Positions 26,996-38,868 of a DNA stretch of 64,000 nucleotides are shown here, piece by piece (within the stretch, counting starts at the first letter, position 1; each line of letters begins with the position of its first letter). This DNA comes from Epiperipatus broadwayi (Eukaryota > Onychophora > Udeonychophora > Euonychophora > Peripatidae): assembly GCA_028023455.1 (NCBI GenBank), contig JAQFVV010006353.1, forward strand, positions 620,001 through 684,000. Reading direction: 5' to 3'. Position numbers and translations under genes: made by a program. The notes beneath the pieces were generated by a model. The model had not been told where the DNA came from. It worked only from the letters and a program-made list of their open reading frames with translations, and searched no databases.

Positions 26996-27907
26996 TAAAT
27001 AAAGCTTTTAACTTTCCTTAAACTTCAAAAAAAAGTTTTACTCGGATATAATTAAGAAACTAATCCTATTATTTACTTCTCAATTATTAGTTTCTTTACG
27101 AAAGAAACTAAGGGTTACAATACATTACTAAAATACAATATAGATTTTTGGTCACACAACATTTTATTTTTTAATTTTTGAATCTCTATATAAAAAATTT
27201 AAAAGTATCATTTCCTTTACTTGTTTCAATAATATGTTTTTTTCCTATAAAATTAATCATTAAAGAATATTCTCAATAGTGTGAAATTAATAAATATAGC
27301 AAGGCAATAATTCTTCTTTCACATTTTCATCCCCACTTCTCTTTCTCCCCTCCCCACTTTCTCCCTTCCACCTCTTTCTTTTTACTTTCTTCTCCCTATC
27401 TATTCATTAGATCAAAAGTGTTTTTGAAATCTATTTGATAAGCAGGAATATTGATGCTCTTATTCATTTTAGCAAATATAATACAACATTCTGCATAAAT
27501 AACATGGTACTAATGAGAAGAAGACCATATATACCATAATGAAAGTCTCAACCTCAGTAAATTAAGCCATTTAGTTTTCTTACTGATAATATATTCAAAC
27601 ATTTTCCAATCAATATCACTCCATGTTGTTGGTCTTAAGTCATCCACTGAAGTAAATATAATAAATAAAATGTTCTAAGGCAAAAAATATTAAGAAGCTG
27701 ATTGCTTCAATGATTAAATCAAATGCTCTTGGTAATCCCTGATTATTCAAACATACAGTAGATGATGCAAAAAGTGGGCAATTGTTCTTGTTTTAAAATA
27801 TTTACTATAAACTAAACAAATATCAAATTTTATTTATCTGGAATTAAATATGAAAGTCGAAAGAATTACATTAAATTTTACATTGACAATGAAAATTATA
27901 TATATAT

Positions 27908-30900
27908 TGTAACAGTCAAGTTTGTACATTCGCGTAACAGAATTCAGAATCCAAGCAAAAAAGACAGAAGCTGACCAGACTAGGACTGTGACATCCCAAG
28001 TCCGACCACACTTCAACTCGTGAGCCAGGATTCCAAGACTCAAGACCCTACGAATGACCACCTTGAAATTACATGTAGTATACCTCTTTCCACATGGCCG
28101 ACATAGGTCACGGAGATGCAATAAGACTCTGATGAATAAAAGAAAGGTTCTTAATTGACTAAAATATATCACTAATCTAATTTAACTTAATGCATAGTTT
28201 TCACATATATAGACTATAAATAATAATTAGAATTGGATTGAATTAGATCAATAACGAGACAGAGAATGAAATACATTAAACTAATTATACATTTATTTAC
28301 AATTCTTCTATCCATATTTCATTTATTTACAATAGCATTTCAGTGTAGAATGTACGCAAACATTGGGTAATTCAAAATAGCTTTACATAAGTAATCATTA
28401 AATTTTCATAGATGGGTTTAACATGTGCCAATCTTATGAATTGCTTTACAATTAATACATAATCAATCACTACGTTATGTCTATAAATCACGTTAAGCCA
28501 AATCCTATTACATTTGTGGCTGTTATATAAATAATTATATTGAACTTTGATCATGAATTCATTTACTAAAAACAATATAATATGACTTAATAACGAGCGC
28601 ATAAACCAGCTCAAGTAACGATCGATCGAACATGGCTTTCGAGAGAAAATTTCAGAATGCTGAAAGCGTTATGTTAAGGTGGGAGAGTTGGCTGAAATAA
28701 GATTTTACCAATGCACTATGGCACAGGTAAACAATAATAGGAAAAGTCGCTCTGCGGATGGATGAAATAACTTCAGGGTTCTTGCGACAAATGCCGGTAC
28801 CCTGTAACCGATCGCAATGCTGCGTAAAAAGGAACATTGTGTTCAGGAATGGCGGGGGACTTACGTGCTAACCTGGCCTTGGCTCAGGCTTTGCTACTGC
28901 TCTACCCTATAAGAGAAGATGTGCTGGCAATGCCGTGGCTCCATCTTGAGATACGTATATTACGTATAGCAGCAAAACGAGAATAATTTTATAAAATAAT
29001 ATATCACATCCGCCAAGCAAAGAATAGTATATTTCATACTATGAAATACGAGTTAATAGCATATTAGCTCTATCAAATTGGGACCAACTCTTGTGTAGCC
29101 TGATAATAAATGTCTATGCTACTAAAGGGAATATTAATACATCTGTACTTTGACATGCTCGATCTATTAAGTTACTTATAGATAATAAATATTTAAGGAG
29201 GGAAAGTATATTTCTATGGACTTAAGAACTTAAATGACAAATATACTTATAAATACGATCAAGGCTAAATTTAATTCTAAATAAAACTATAAGGTTAAGT
29301 TTTTAAATGGTTGATTAACAGAGCCACATTTCACATATTAAATCATTTAAATAATAAAAAAAAAATAGGATTTCGAAACAGCGCAGAAAGTTGACGCTAT
29401 AAACAAATTACACGAAGATTTTCAATTAATATCTTCTTAAAAAATACATGAAATTAAGTGCCCACTGTTTTGAAATATTGGCATATGGAATATAAAAGCA
29501 TTTAATTAAAATAAGCAAAGAAATATAGACACAACCGCAGTGATATAACTTTAAACTAAATAATTTACTTTGAAGTGAATGGAAAATATAAATAAGTCAG
29601 ATTATTTAAACTTTAACAACATTAAATTTTGATAGCAATTGACATATTTAAAATATTAATTAAATGGATTTAAGTTTTGGTTACATATTAGTTTTATAAT
29701 TATTTTAAAAAGAGAGTTAGCTAACTTATATAGATATATTTACACAGAGCTCTGCGGTTTGAAAAATAAAATGGTACCGGTATTATTTATCTGGACTGCA
29801 AGTTCTTGCTGTAGGTTTGGTGAGTTTGACTGGGCGGCTGGTGGCATCATCTTTCCCATTATGTTAGGCTTGTCTCTTCTATCGGCATGATGGTGGTTTA
29901 GGCATTTCGACGAGAGAAACCCCGTTCTCCCCGTGGAGTAACAGCAACAAAATGCCTGCTTTTAGCCGAACATATTAAATATTAACAATTGTGAAGAATG
30001 GCTGCAATTCTCTCTAAAAATATGGCTCTCCTTTCCTTGTTAAAAATACAGAGTATTTATATCTTTTCCTTATCGGAATCTATCGCCTCAAGACTCACTA
30101 AACTCAGGAATTTAATTAAATATTTTTCAATTTATAATCCAGATTTTTACAATCTTAGATAACTTATGTTAGAAACATTCCATAAGCTATTATTATAATT
30201 AAGATTTTTCATTGCAAACAATTGTCCAATTTAGATTTTAAAATAACTTAATCTTATCTAAGGAGATTTTAATTAGTAAATTTTGAACTAGTTTTACTTT
30301 TTACAGATTCCAGGTGTGGTCGTTAATGACACTTGTTTACAACCAGAAATCTTTTTAATTACTTGACCAGCTTTTATTTTTAATCTTACATATAATAGAA
30401 ACTCTTTTTATTTAAAAACAACCTTTTAACATTTTTTTAAAATGCAAACCTTTTTAACATATTTATTTAAAATAATTTACAAACATATTTTGATATAGCT
30501 TTTAAATATATTTTTGAGAAACTTTTCCCTGAAATATATTTAAAACAAGAAATCTTTTAACAATTTTTAAAAACATTTAATATTATTTTTAGATAACGGT
30601 TTTTACATGTTTTAAAATCATGTCTTTCTTCTATATAGCACAGATTATATATCCACATATGAATTTACAATATTAAACAACAAAATTAATAATTTACTCT
30701 TAACTTAAATAATATAACGAACATTTTTAGAAATATTAAATAAATTTAGTACGCTATAATTTTACTAATCCTATCTAATTATAGCGTTGGTTCGCACGTA
30801 AATATATAATACTGTTTATACAGACATGAGCGAATTTTAAATTTATTAACATTTAAATAGGTTTGAACTTAGCACAGATGAGTGTGTCATTAGGTTTGAT

Positions 30901-30936
30901 GGTGAAACGATAGGGGCTTGGAAAGTTATCGTTTCA
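27908..30936 (-). repeat. 3' LTR of the gag-protease element
   Basis: This is the 3' LTR in the minus-strand orientation, 3029 bp, which is unusually long. It is colinear with 34985-37964 apart from small indels and point differences that are mostly transitions. Its U3 start (right edge) is a 10-bp inverted repeat, TGAAACGATA ... TATCGTTTCA, about 34 bp overall. It includes a GC-richer block at about 29755-29960. Short ORFs in it are not conserved at protein level between the two LTRs. Confidence 0.92.
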
Positions 30937-31344
30937 TATCCGAATACTTGGGACAAAAAAATAACAAAAAAAAGGAATTTACTTACAATTGGCTATTAAA
31001 TAATTTTATAGGCTTTTTTTTTTTACTAATAATATTTAATCAATTAAGCTACCCACATAGAGAGATGAAAAACATATAAACCCAATTGCCTGCTACATTC
31101 TATACCGAGGAACTTCATAAATATTAGACTATCCACTAGTACAAAAAAAAATTTAGTTTAAAAGCAATCCACACAAAATAGAATATTGTCAAATATTTAC
31201 ATTAAACAAACTTTTATATCCTACTGGACATACGTCAATTAGTATGCAGTGGGGATGTTAGTTTTTTATATATATATAATAATAGTTCATAAACTATATA
31301 ATGGTATGGGAAGGTACATCCTAACAAAAAAATTTTTTTTTTAT
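30937..31344 (-). other. 3' untranslated segment of the LTR element
   Basis: This is about 400 bp between the end of the gag-protease frame and the 3' LTR, where pol would be in an autonomous element. It is AT-rich with homopolymers. No reverse transcriptase or integrase trace and no clear polypurine tract next to the LTR are seen. Confidence 0.6.
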
Positions 31345-34032
31345 CTAAATAGGATCTGGTGGTACATTGGATAACTCCTCTTTATCCAACTCAATACAGC
31401 ACCTGAATATAATGTCATCCTCTTCATCTGATGTCCATCCATATCCCTCATACTCATCTTCCCATCTCACAGGCAGTTGTGCTGGGTGCATTTCTAGACT
31501 CCATGCAAACTCACTTCCTTCGTAAGATATTTCATGGCTTAGTTCGGCTTCATTTTCCTTTAACTTAGAATCTCGACCATCTGGGTCATTGTGCATGGTG
31601 AAAAATTCTCTTATTTCTGGACCCAATTCCATTATAGCGTTCTCCACTTGGATCTCAGTGTGTGAAATGTCTGGAGGTTCCTTCTTATTCTTATCACTCT
31701 CCTCCACCACTTCCTGTGTAAATTTGACATTTTTTTCATTTTCGATGGTCTCCTTCGAAATAGCAAGTGTTTTTCCCCATGCCTGGTCCTTCTGTATTCC
31801 CTGCAAGTCCTCTTCCAATGCAATTTGCTCTTGGTATATAAAAAACATATTATTTCCCAAATCAATCCGGCATCTGTGCTGATTCAAAAAATCACTCCCT
31901 ACTACCAAACAATATATTAACTTAGCCATGACTAAAAATGTGTGGCCTAGAGTAGTTTGACCCCACTCCAACTCCAACCATACTTGTTGTCTTTTGGTCT
32001 GGGTCTTTCAGCCATGTGCTAGGATTATAGCCAATGCTTTCATCGGCAATGTCGGTATATCTGGCATCTGTTTTTGCACCTTGGTCAGCCATTCTTTTGA
32101 CACGAACGACACCTGGCTACCTGTGTCCAACAATGCACATACTTTCATTATGCCAGCTCTTACTTGCACTATAGGACATGGTTTAAGGGGAACCTCTGGC
32201 CTGGTTTTGTCTAAATCAATGATTACAGATGTGATGGAATCTGCCATCACTATGTTCCTTTCTTTATCCACTGGAACTGACTAATGGGGTCCCCTGTAGT
32301 TTAACGATGTCTGGGGTCTATAGGGTTCTTTTACTCTTGTTTGATTTCGGGATTCCCATCTAAGCGACCTACTAGTCATCATCGTTTGATATATTGGAGG
32401 ATCGATTCGCCACATCTTCTCCAGTGGTTCTTTAGGTCCTGGTGTGAAGTCAATCATTGTTAGAAACTCTACCATGTCTTCTATCGTCTTAATCTGACAT
32501 CCCATCATCAGTTGTTGTATTTGATTAGGCATGTTTTGCTGGATAATTCTGATCATCTGTGTCTCTGTGAATGGGAAAACCATTAAGAATCTGAAGGAAG
32601 CTATCTGCCTCAGAAAAAATTGAGTAGGGGTCTCCTTTACTACCGATCCATAGGTTTCCCTGAGTATACCATGGTAGATACCCTTCTGGCGCTCCTCACA
32701 CCAAAATGTTTTGTGCATAGCATCCATATATTGCTCAAAATTTTGCGGCTGCTCATTACAACAGTCCCACCATGATTTGGCATACCCATATAAATAGTGT
32801 ATAGACAGAGCTACCTGATCAGCCACTGGGATTTTCTGAAACCTGAAAAGTTCCCTTAAACTTTCTAAATGGGCCTTTGGATTTTCTCCCACTTCTCCTT
32901 TAAAAGATTTCACTTGAATAAATTTAGCTAAACCTATGTGACTACCTATTGATGGAATGCCCAGTCCAATTGTCTCTGCATCTAACTCATTCCTATCTGG
33001 GGTGGCTATCTGATCATTTCCTTTGTTTATTATGCTTTCTGCATTGAAGTTGCTTTCCTCCTTTCAAAGAATCTCTTTAGAGTCCCCCACTGATACTAGT
33101 TTTCTTTTGCACGGGTTCTTGTCTAAATGACTAATGGCTAAACTGTTCTCTATGCTTTCTTTCTTTGCTCCCTTCATTTCAGCAAGGTCTTTTCTTAATT
33201 CTTGAATACATTCTGCTATACTGTTCTCTTCATCGGCTACTGCTTGACTTCTATGAGCCAGGCCTTCTTTTAATTCATATATTTCATCCCGGATCTCACT
33301 ATGTGTGTCTTCATATTCCTGAAACTTCCTGCTAAGATCTGTCTCCATTTTATTGAACTTCTCCCCTATATCTCTTTCTTGATGCTCAACCTGCTTCCCC
33401 ATGGCCTTGATTTCCTCTTGGATTTTCACCATTTCATTTTTATTTTCAGTCCTGGTTGTATCCAGCATTTCTGTGCATTCAAACTGTATTTTTTCACAAT
33501 TCTGTTGGCAGCTAAAGGATACTTCCTGCAGGCCTTTCCACAGCATTTCTTCTAAGTCTTTTCTAATCTGTGCTGTTCCTTCCTCACATCACCTGCCCAA
33601 AGCTTCAAAACGTCATTCCATTTCTATATTATTTCTATGATCTCTCTCTTCTGCATCCTGTCTACTTTTCCTATCTCTCTCTTCTGCATCCTGTCTACTT
33701 TTTCTATCTCTCTCTTCTGCATCCTGTCTAATTTGCTTCAATAGTGACTCCATCATTGAGTTCATATTCCAGCATTCTTTCTTAATTTCTTCTATAGGTC
33801 TCTGTTCAGTTACCGTGGTGTCTGACTTTTCTGACATGGCCATGCTTTGATGTATAGATGCCTTTTCCCTAATCTGGCTCGTACTCGCTTCACCTTCCGA
33901 GTCTCCCTCTGTGCTGCTACTCTCTTCCATAATTTCTTTTCCCGATCTTAATATAATATCCCTACACATTCCTTCTTTTCCTGTTTTCCCTTCACTCACT
34001 ACTTCCCTTTCTTCTTCCATACTATTATCCAT
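31345..34032 (-). pseudogene. gag-protease reading frame of the LTR element, five in-frame stops
   Basis: One continuous frame of about 895 codons runs from the ATG at 34032 to a TAG at 31345. It is interrupted by stops at 33613 (TGA), 33589 (TGA), 33064 (TGA), 32281 (TAG) and 32008 (TGA), with no frameshift. In order it shows an acidic serine-rich N-terminus, three copies of an 11-residue RQDAEERDRKS-type repeat (about 33613-33735), a long charged coiled coil (33064-33546), a Retrotrans_gag capsid-like domain with an AKSWW motif (about 32350-32960), an aspartic protease with LLDTGS (32008-32271), the protease C-terminal half with a VVGSDFL motif (about 31850-31977), and an acidic tail. I see no CCHC zinc knuckle and no polymerase. 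Either the copy is decayed by C-to-T change, or some stops are read through; decay is favoured because two stops fall close together and one lies inside the protease. Confidence 0.88.
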
Positions 34033-34984
34033 TTTAATATACTAACAAAAAAAAATTTTCTCTTTTTACTGCCTCAATTCGTTTTTACTAAAGTTTCTTG
34101 GTTTTTGTTTGCTTTACTAACTCAGCTAATTGCTGTACTCCACAAAGAAAATGATATGTCTCCTACTCATACCAACACCTATGCCTAACTCTATTAATAC
34201 ACCTAACTTCTCACTATACATTCGCTTGATGCCCACCCAACATTTAACTAACAGTGAAATAAATTTAATATATATAACAAAAAAATTATAAAATGCAACT
34301 CACCCTTGGCCTCTTGCAGCTGTTTTTCTTTTTTAAATTTTCCACGGTTCATGGTTATAATTTAATTTACACGTCTGTGCCAGTTTCGAACCTTTAAGAC
34401 TTGATTTGACCTTACATTTATTTCCTTCTCTTTCTCATTCAATCCAATTCATAAAACATAAAACAAATAATAGACCCCCCCTTTTCTCTCTTTACTCCTG
34501 ATGACAAAATTTATGTGAGAACGATTTGATATTTATTCAAATCATCCTCGGGTGCCAGTCACAGTGAGCACAACATATATTATAAATCCCCTTAAAATTT
34601 TACTATGCATCTATATAAATAATTTTTATATAATGAAATAATAATCTATTCAGAGTATGGAATTAATTGACGTTCAAACTCATGAAAAAAAAATCTATAC
34701 ATATACATTATTTTGGAAAATGAAAAAATTAATTCAAAATCATTAATTTTGAACAAAAGCATTTTATCTCTATACTTAATAATCTCCTCAGGGGTGGAAA
34801 TAAGTTACAGGCCCCACGATTTTGGGTGTACAGACCCGGGGGGAAAAACCTTACATATATACATTATTCAGTATTATTCAAAAGAAAAGGAAAACATTAT
34901 ATATACATATTAAACACTATATTGCAGGGTGTGGGAATATTGAATAGCTCCACGTTGGGTGCCAAACCAGGGGAAAAAATACTA
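34033..34984 (-). other. Untranslated leader of the LTR element
   Basis: This is 952 bp between the 5' LTR and the gag start. It contains the primer-binding-site candidate and two degenerate repeats of the same neighbourhood (34540-34557 and about 34790-34850, each pairing a gggtg-type motif with nearby g-rich sequence). No long ORF is seen on the minus strand. Confidence 0.6.
34947..34964 (-). promoter_or_regulatory. Candidate tRNA primer binding site
   Basis: The minus strand reads TGGCACCCAACGTGGAGC, 20 nt after the end of the 5' LTR. A TGG start followed by a CACCCAACGTGG-type sequence resembles the primer binding sites of many gypsy-like elements. The 20-nt offset is larger than usual. 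Related TGG/CACCC motifs recur in the leader at 34540-34557 and, more degenerate, near 34815-34840. Confidence 0.6.
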
Positions 34985-37964
34985 TGTAACAGTCAAGTTT
35001 GTACGTTCATGTAACAGAATTCAGAATCCAAGCAAAAGAGACTGAAGCTGACCAAACTAGGACTGTGACATCCCAAGTCCGACCACACCAACTTGTGAGC
35101 CAGGATTCCAAGACTCAAGACCCTACGAATGACCACCTTGAAATTACATGTAGTATACCTCTTTCCCCATGGCTGACATAGGCCACAGAAATGCAATAAG
35201 ACTCTGATGAATAAAAGAAAGGTTCTTAATTGACTAAAATATATCACTAATCTAATTTAACTTAATGCATAGTTTTCACATATATAGACTATAAATAATA
35301 ATTAGAATTGGATTGAATTAGATCAATAACGAGACAGAGAATGAAATACATTAAACTAATTATACATTTATTTACAATTCTTCTATCCATATTTCATTTA
35401 TAATAGCATTTCAGTGTAGAATGTATGCAAACATTGGGTAATTCAAAATAGCTTTACATAAGTAATCATAATTTTTCATAGATGGGTTTAACATGTGCCA
35501 ATCTTATGAATTGCTTTACAATTAATACATAATCAATCACTACATTATATATATAAATCATGTTAAGCCAAATCCTATTACATTTGTGGCTGTTATATAA
35601 ATAATTATATTGAACTTTGATCATGATTTCATAATGAGTGCATAAACCAGCTCAAGTAACGATTGATCGAACATGGCTTTCGAGAGAAAATTTCAGAATG
35701 CTGAAAGCATTATGTTAAGGTGGGAGAGTTGGCTGAAATAAGATTTTACCAATGTGCTATGGCACAGGTAAACAATAATAGGAAAAGTTGCTCTGCAGAT
35801 GGATGAAATAACTTCAGGGTTCTTGCGACAAACGCCGATACCTTGTAACCGATCGCAATGCTGCGTAAAAAGGAACATTGTGTTCAGGAATGGCAGGGGA
35901 CTTATGTGCTAACCTGGCCTTGGCTCACTCCATCTTGAGATATATATATTACGTGCTAACCTGGCCTTGGCTCACTCCATCTTGAGATATATATATTACG
36001 TATAGCAGCGAAACGAGAATAATTTTATAAAATAATATCACATCCGCCAAGCAAAGAATAGTATATTTCATACTATGAAATATGAGTTAATAGCATATTA
36101 GCTCTATCAAATTGGGGCCAACTCTTGTATAGCCTGATAATACATGTCTATGCTACTAACGGGAATATTAATACATCTGTACTTTGATATGCTCGATCTA
36201 TTAAGTTACTTATAGATAATAAATATTTAAGGAGGGAAAGTATATTCCTATGGACTTAAGAACTTAAATGACACTATACTTATAAATACAATCAAGGCTA
36301 AATTTAATTCGAAATAAAACTATAAGGTTAAGTTTTTAAATGGTTGATTAACAGAGCCACATTTCACATATTAAATCATTTAAATAAATAAAAAATAGGA
36401 TTTAGAAACAGCACAGAAAGTTGATGCTATAAACAAATTACATTAAGATTTTCAATTAATATCTTCTTACAAAAATACATGAAATTAAGTGCCTACTGTT
36501 TCGAAATATTGACATATGGAATATAAAAGCATTTAATTAAAATAAGCAAAGAAATATAGACACAACCGCAGTGATATAACTTTAAACTAAATAATTTACT
36601 TTGAAGTGAATGGAAAATATAAATAAGTCAGATTATTTAAACTTTAACAACATTAAATTTTGATAGCAATTGACATATTTAAAATATTAATTAAATGGAT
36701 TTAAGTTTTGGTTACATATTAGTTTTATAATTATTTTAAAAAGAGAGTTAGCTAACTTATATAGATATATTTACACAGAGCTCTGCGGTTTAAAAAATAA
36801 AATGGTACCGGTATTATTTATCTGGACTGCAAGTTCTTGCTGTAGGTTTGGTGAGTCTGACTGGGCAGCTGATGGCATCATCTTTCCCATTATGTTAGGT
36901 TTGTCTCTTCTATCGGCATGATGGTGGTTTAGGCATTTCGACGAGAGAAACCCCATTCTCCCCATGGAGTAACAGCAACAAAATTCCTGCTTTTAGCCAG
37001 ACATATTAAATAGTAACAATTGTGAAGAATGGCTGCAATTCTCTCTAAAAATATGGCTCTCCTTTCCTTGTTAAAAATACAGAGTATTTATATCTTTTCC
37101 TTATCGGAATCTATCGCCTCAAGACTCACTAAATTCAGGAATTTAATTAAATACTTTTCAATTTATAATCCAGATTTTTACAATCTTAGATAACTTATGT
37201 TAGAAACATTCCATAAGCTATTATTATAATTAAGATTTTTCGCTGCAAACAATTGTCCAATTTAGATTTTAAAATAACTTAATCTTATCTAAGGAGATTT
37301 TAATTAGTAAATTTTGAACTAGTTTTACTTTTTACGGATTCCAGGTGTGGTAGTTAATGACACTTGTTTACAACCAGAAATCTTTTTAATTACTTGACCA
37401 GCTTTTATTTTTAATCTTACATATAATAGAAACACTTTTTATTTAAAAATAACTTTTTAACATTTTTTTAAAATGCAAACCTTTTTAACATATTTATTTA
37501 AAATAATTTACAAACATATTTTGATATAGCTTTTAAATATATTTTCGAGAAACTTTTCCCTGAAATATATTTAAAACAAGAAATCTTTTAACAATTTTTA
37601 AAGACATTTAATATTATTTTTAGATAACGGTTTTTACATGTTAAATCATGTCTTTCTTCTATATAGCACAGATTATATATCCACATACGAAATTACAATA
37701 TTAAACAACAAAATTAATAATTTACTCTTAACTTAAATAATATTACGAACATTTTTAGAAATATTAAATAAATTTAGTACGCTATAATTTTACTAATCCT
37801 ATGTAATTATAGCGTTGGTTCGCACGTAAATATATAATACTGTTTATACAGACATGAACGAATTTTAAATTTATTAACATTTAAATAGGTTCGAACTTAG
37901 CACAGATGAGTGTGTCATTAGGTTTGATGGTGAAACGATAGGGGTTTGGAAAGTTATCGTTTCA
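34985..37964 (-). repeat. 5' LTR of the gag-protease element
   Basis: This is the 5' LTR in the minus-strand orientation, 2980 bp. It carries the same terminal inverted repeat at its right edge and GTTACA at its left edge on the minus strand. It differs from the partner LTR by a tandem duplication of about 53 bp at 35903-36003 and by replacement of about 50 bp present near 28880-28940. No TATA box could be assigned with confidence. Confidence 0.92.
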
Positions 37965-38627
37965 ATATATATATATATAATAAAACAATATACAGAATAC
38001 TTTTTTAATATAAAACTCAGCTGTGAAAATAATAATAATAATAAAAAAGCATAATATAAAATTATGATAATGGATTTCCAGGTGTATAATTGTCATCTTA
38101 TGACAGGGAATGCATATAATAAATAAGTTACATGCAAAATTGGGAAGAAATATTTCATATTTCTTGTGTGAAAATAATTCTGATAAGGGAATGAAATAGA
38201 CCAGCTAAGTCCTCACAGTCTTTGATTTCAGTTCATTCTTTAGTGTGTGTAATATTGAATATTGAATTAATAACATATAACATGACCTACTAAATATCAT
38301 ATAATCTTTGCTTACACATTTTTCTACCTACTAGGCAATCTAGTAATAATTTTCTTCCAGTCTCACTATGTTTATGACATCTAACATAAACTTTAGTAAT
38401 CTATAGATAACATAGTGATATTGGAATGAAAATGGTACTACATTGGTAATAAATCTTGAATATTGTCAATGACTCCAATATGTACATTTTTATCAGTTCT
38501 TTTTATACTATTGTCTTCTTACCTTTTATAATCATTTTTCCAATAACCATATTTTAATAATAATAGTTTCTGAAAATATTTTAACATCTTGGAATCCTAT
38601 TTAGTTCTTGCCTCTATGTTTTATGTT

Positions 38628-38868
38628 TTGTTATTTAAATGTAATTTATGCACTTTACTTTGAACACTTTTTAGCAAAAACCTTTTATTGTACATATATG
38701 CATACACAATCTTACATTTTGACTGTCCTGCGATCTTCTTCAAAGCTTATCATAGTTCTGAAGAAGACTGCAGGAGAGTCAAAACAAGATTGTGTATGCA
38801 TATATGTACAATAAAAAGTTTTTGCTAAAAAGTGTACAAAGTAAAGTGGATAAATTACATTTATATAA
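38628..38868. repeat. Hairpin (foldback) element
   Basis: Two arms of about 115 bp (TTTAAATGTAATTTATGCAC.. against ..TAAATTACATTTATAT) are inverted repeats. The centre has GATCTTCTTCAAAGCTTATC / GTTCTGAAGAAGAC. The ATCTTCTTCAGAGCTG motif also occurs alone near 42771 and 50826. Confidence 0.85.

Larger units (their letters stand above)
27908..37964 (-). mobile_element. Gag-protease-only LTR retrotransposon, about 10 kb
   Basis: Two long direct repeats (27908-30936 and 34985-37964), similar at about 95 percent by eye in the portion compared, bracket a 4048-bp internal region. On the minus strand each LTR starts TGAAAC and ends GTTACA, so the ends are TG...CA. ATAT flanks both outer edges (27904-27907 and 37965-37968), a plausible 4-bp target duplication, although the flanks are TA microsatellite. 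The internal region encodes a Gag-like protein and an aspartic protease and no reverse transcriptase, RNase H or integrase, so the copy cannot move without help. A primer-binding-site candidate lies 20 nt inside the 5' LTR; no clear polypurine tract was seen at the other side. Ty3/gypsy-like affinity is inferred from the capsid and protease. Confidence 0.92.

Noticed and set aside
27834-28172. 112-codon minus-strand ORF at the LTR edge
   Set aside because: It crosses the LTR boundary into the flank, and its partner in the other LTR is shorter with a shifted interior; it is a chance frame.
28652-28837. 61-codon ORF conserved in both LTRs (partner at 35693-35878)
   Set aside because: It is inside the LTR, and at least five of its differences between the two LTRs change the amino acid, so there is no sign of protein constraint.
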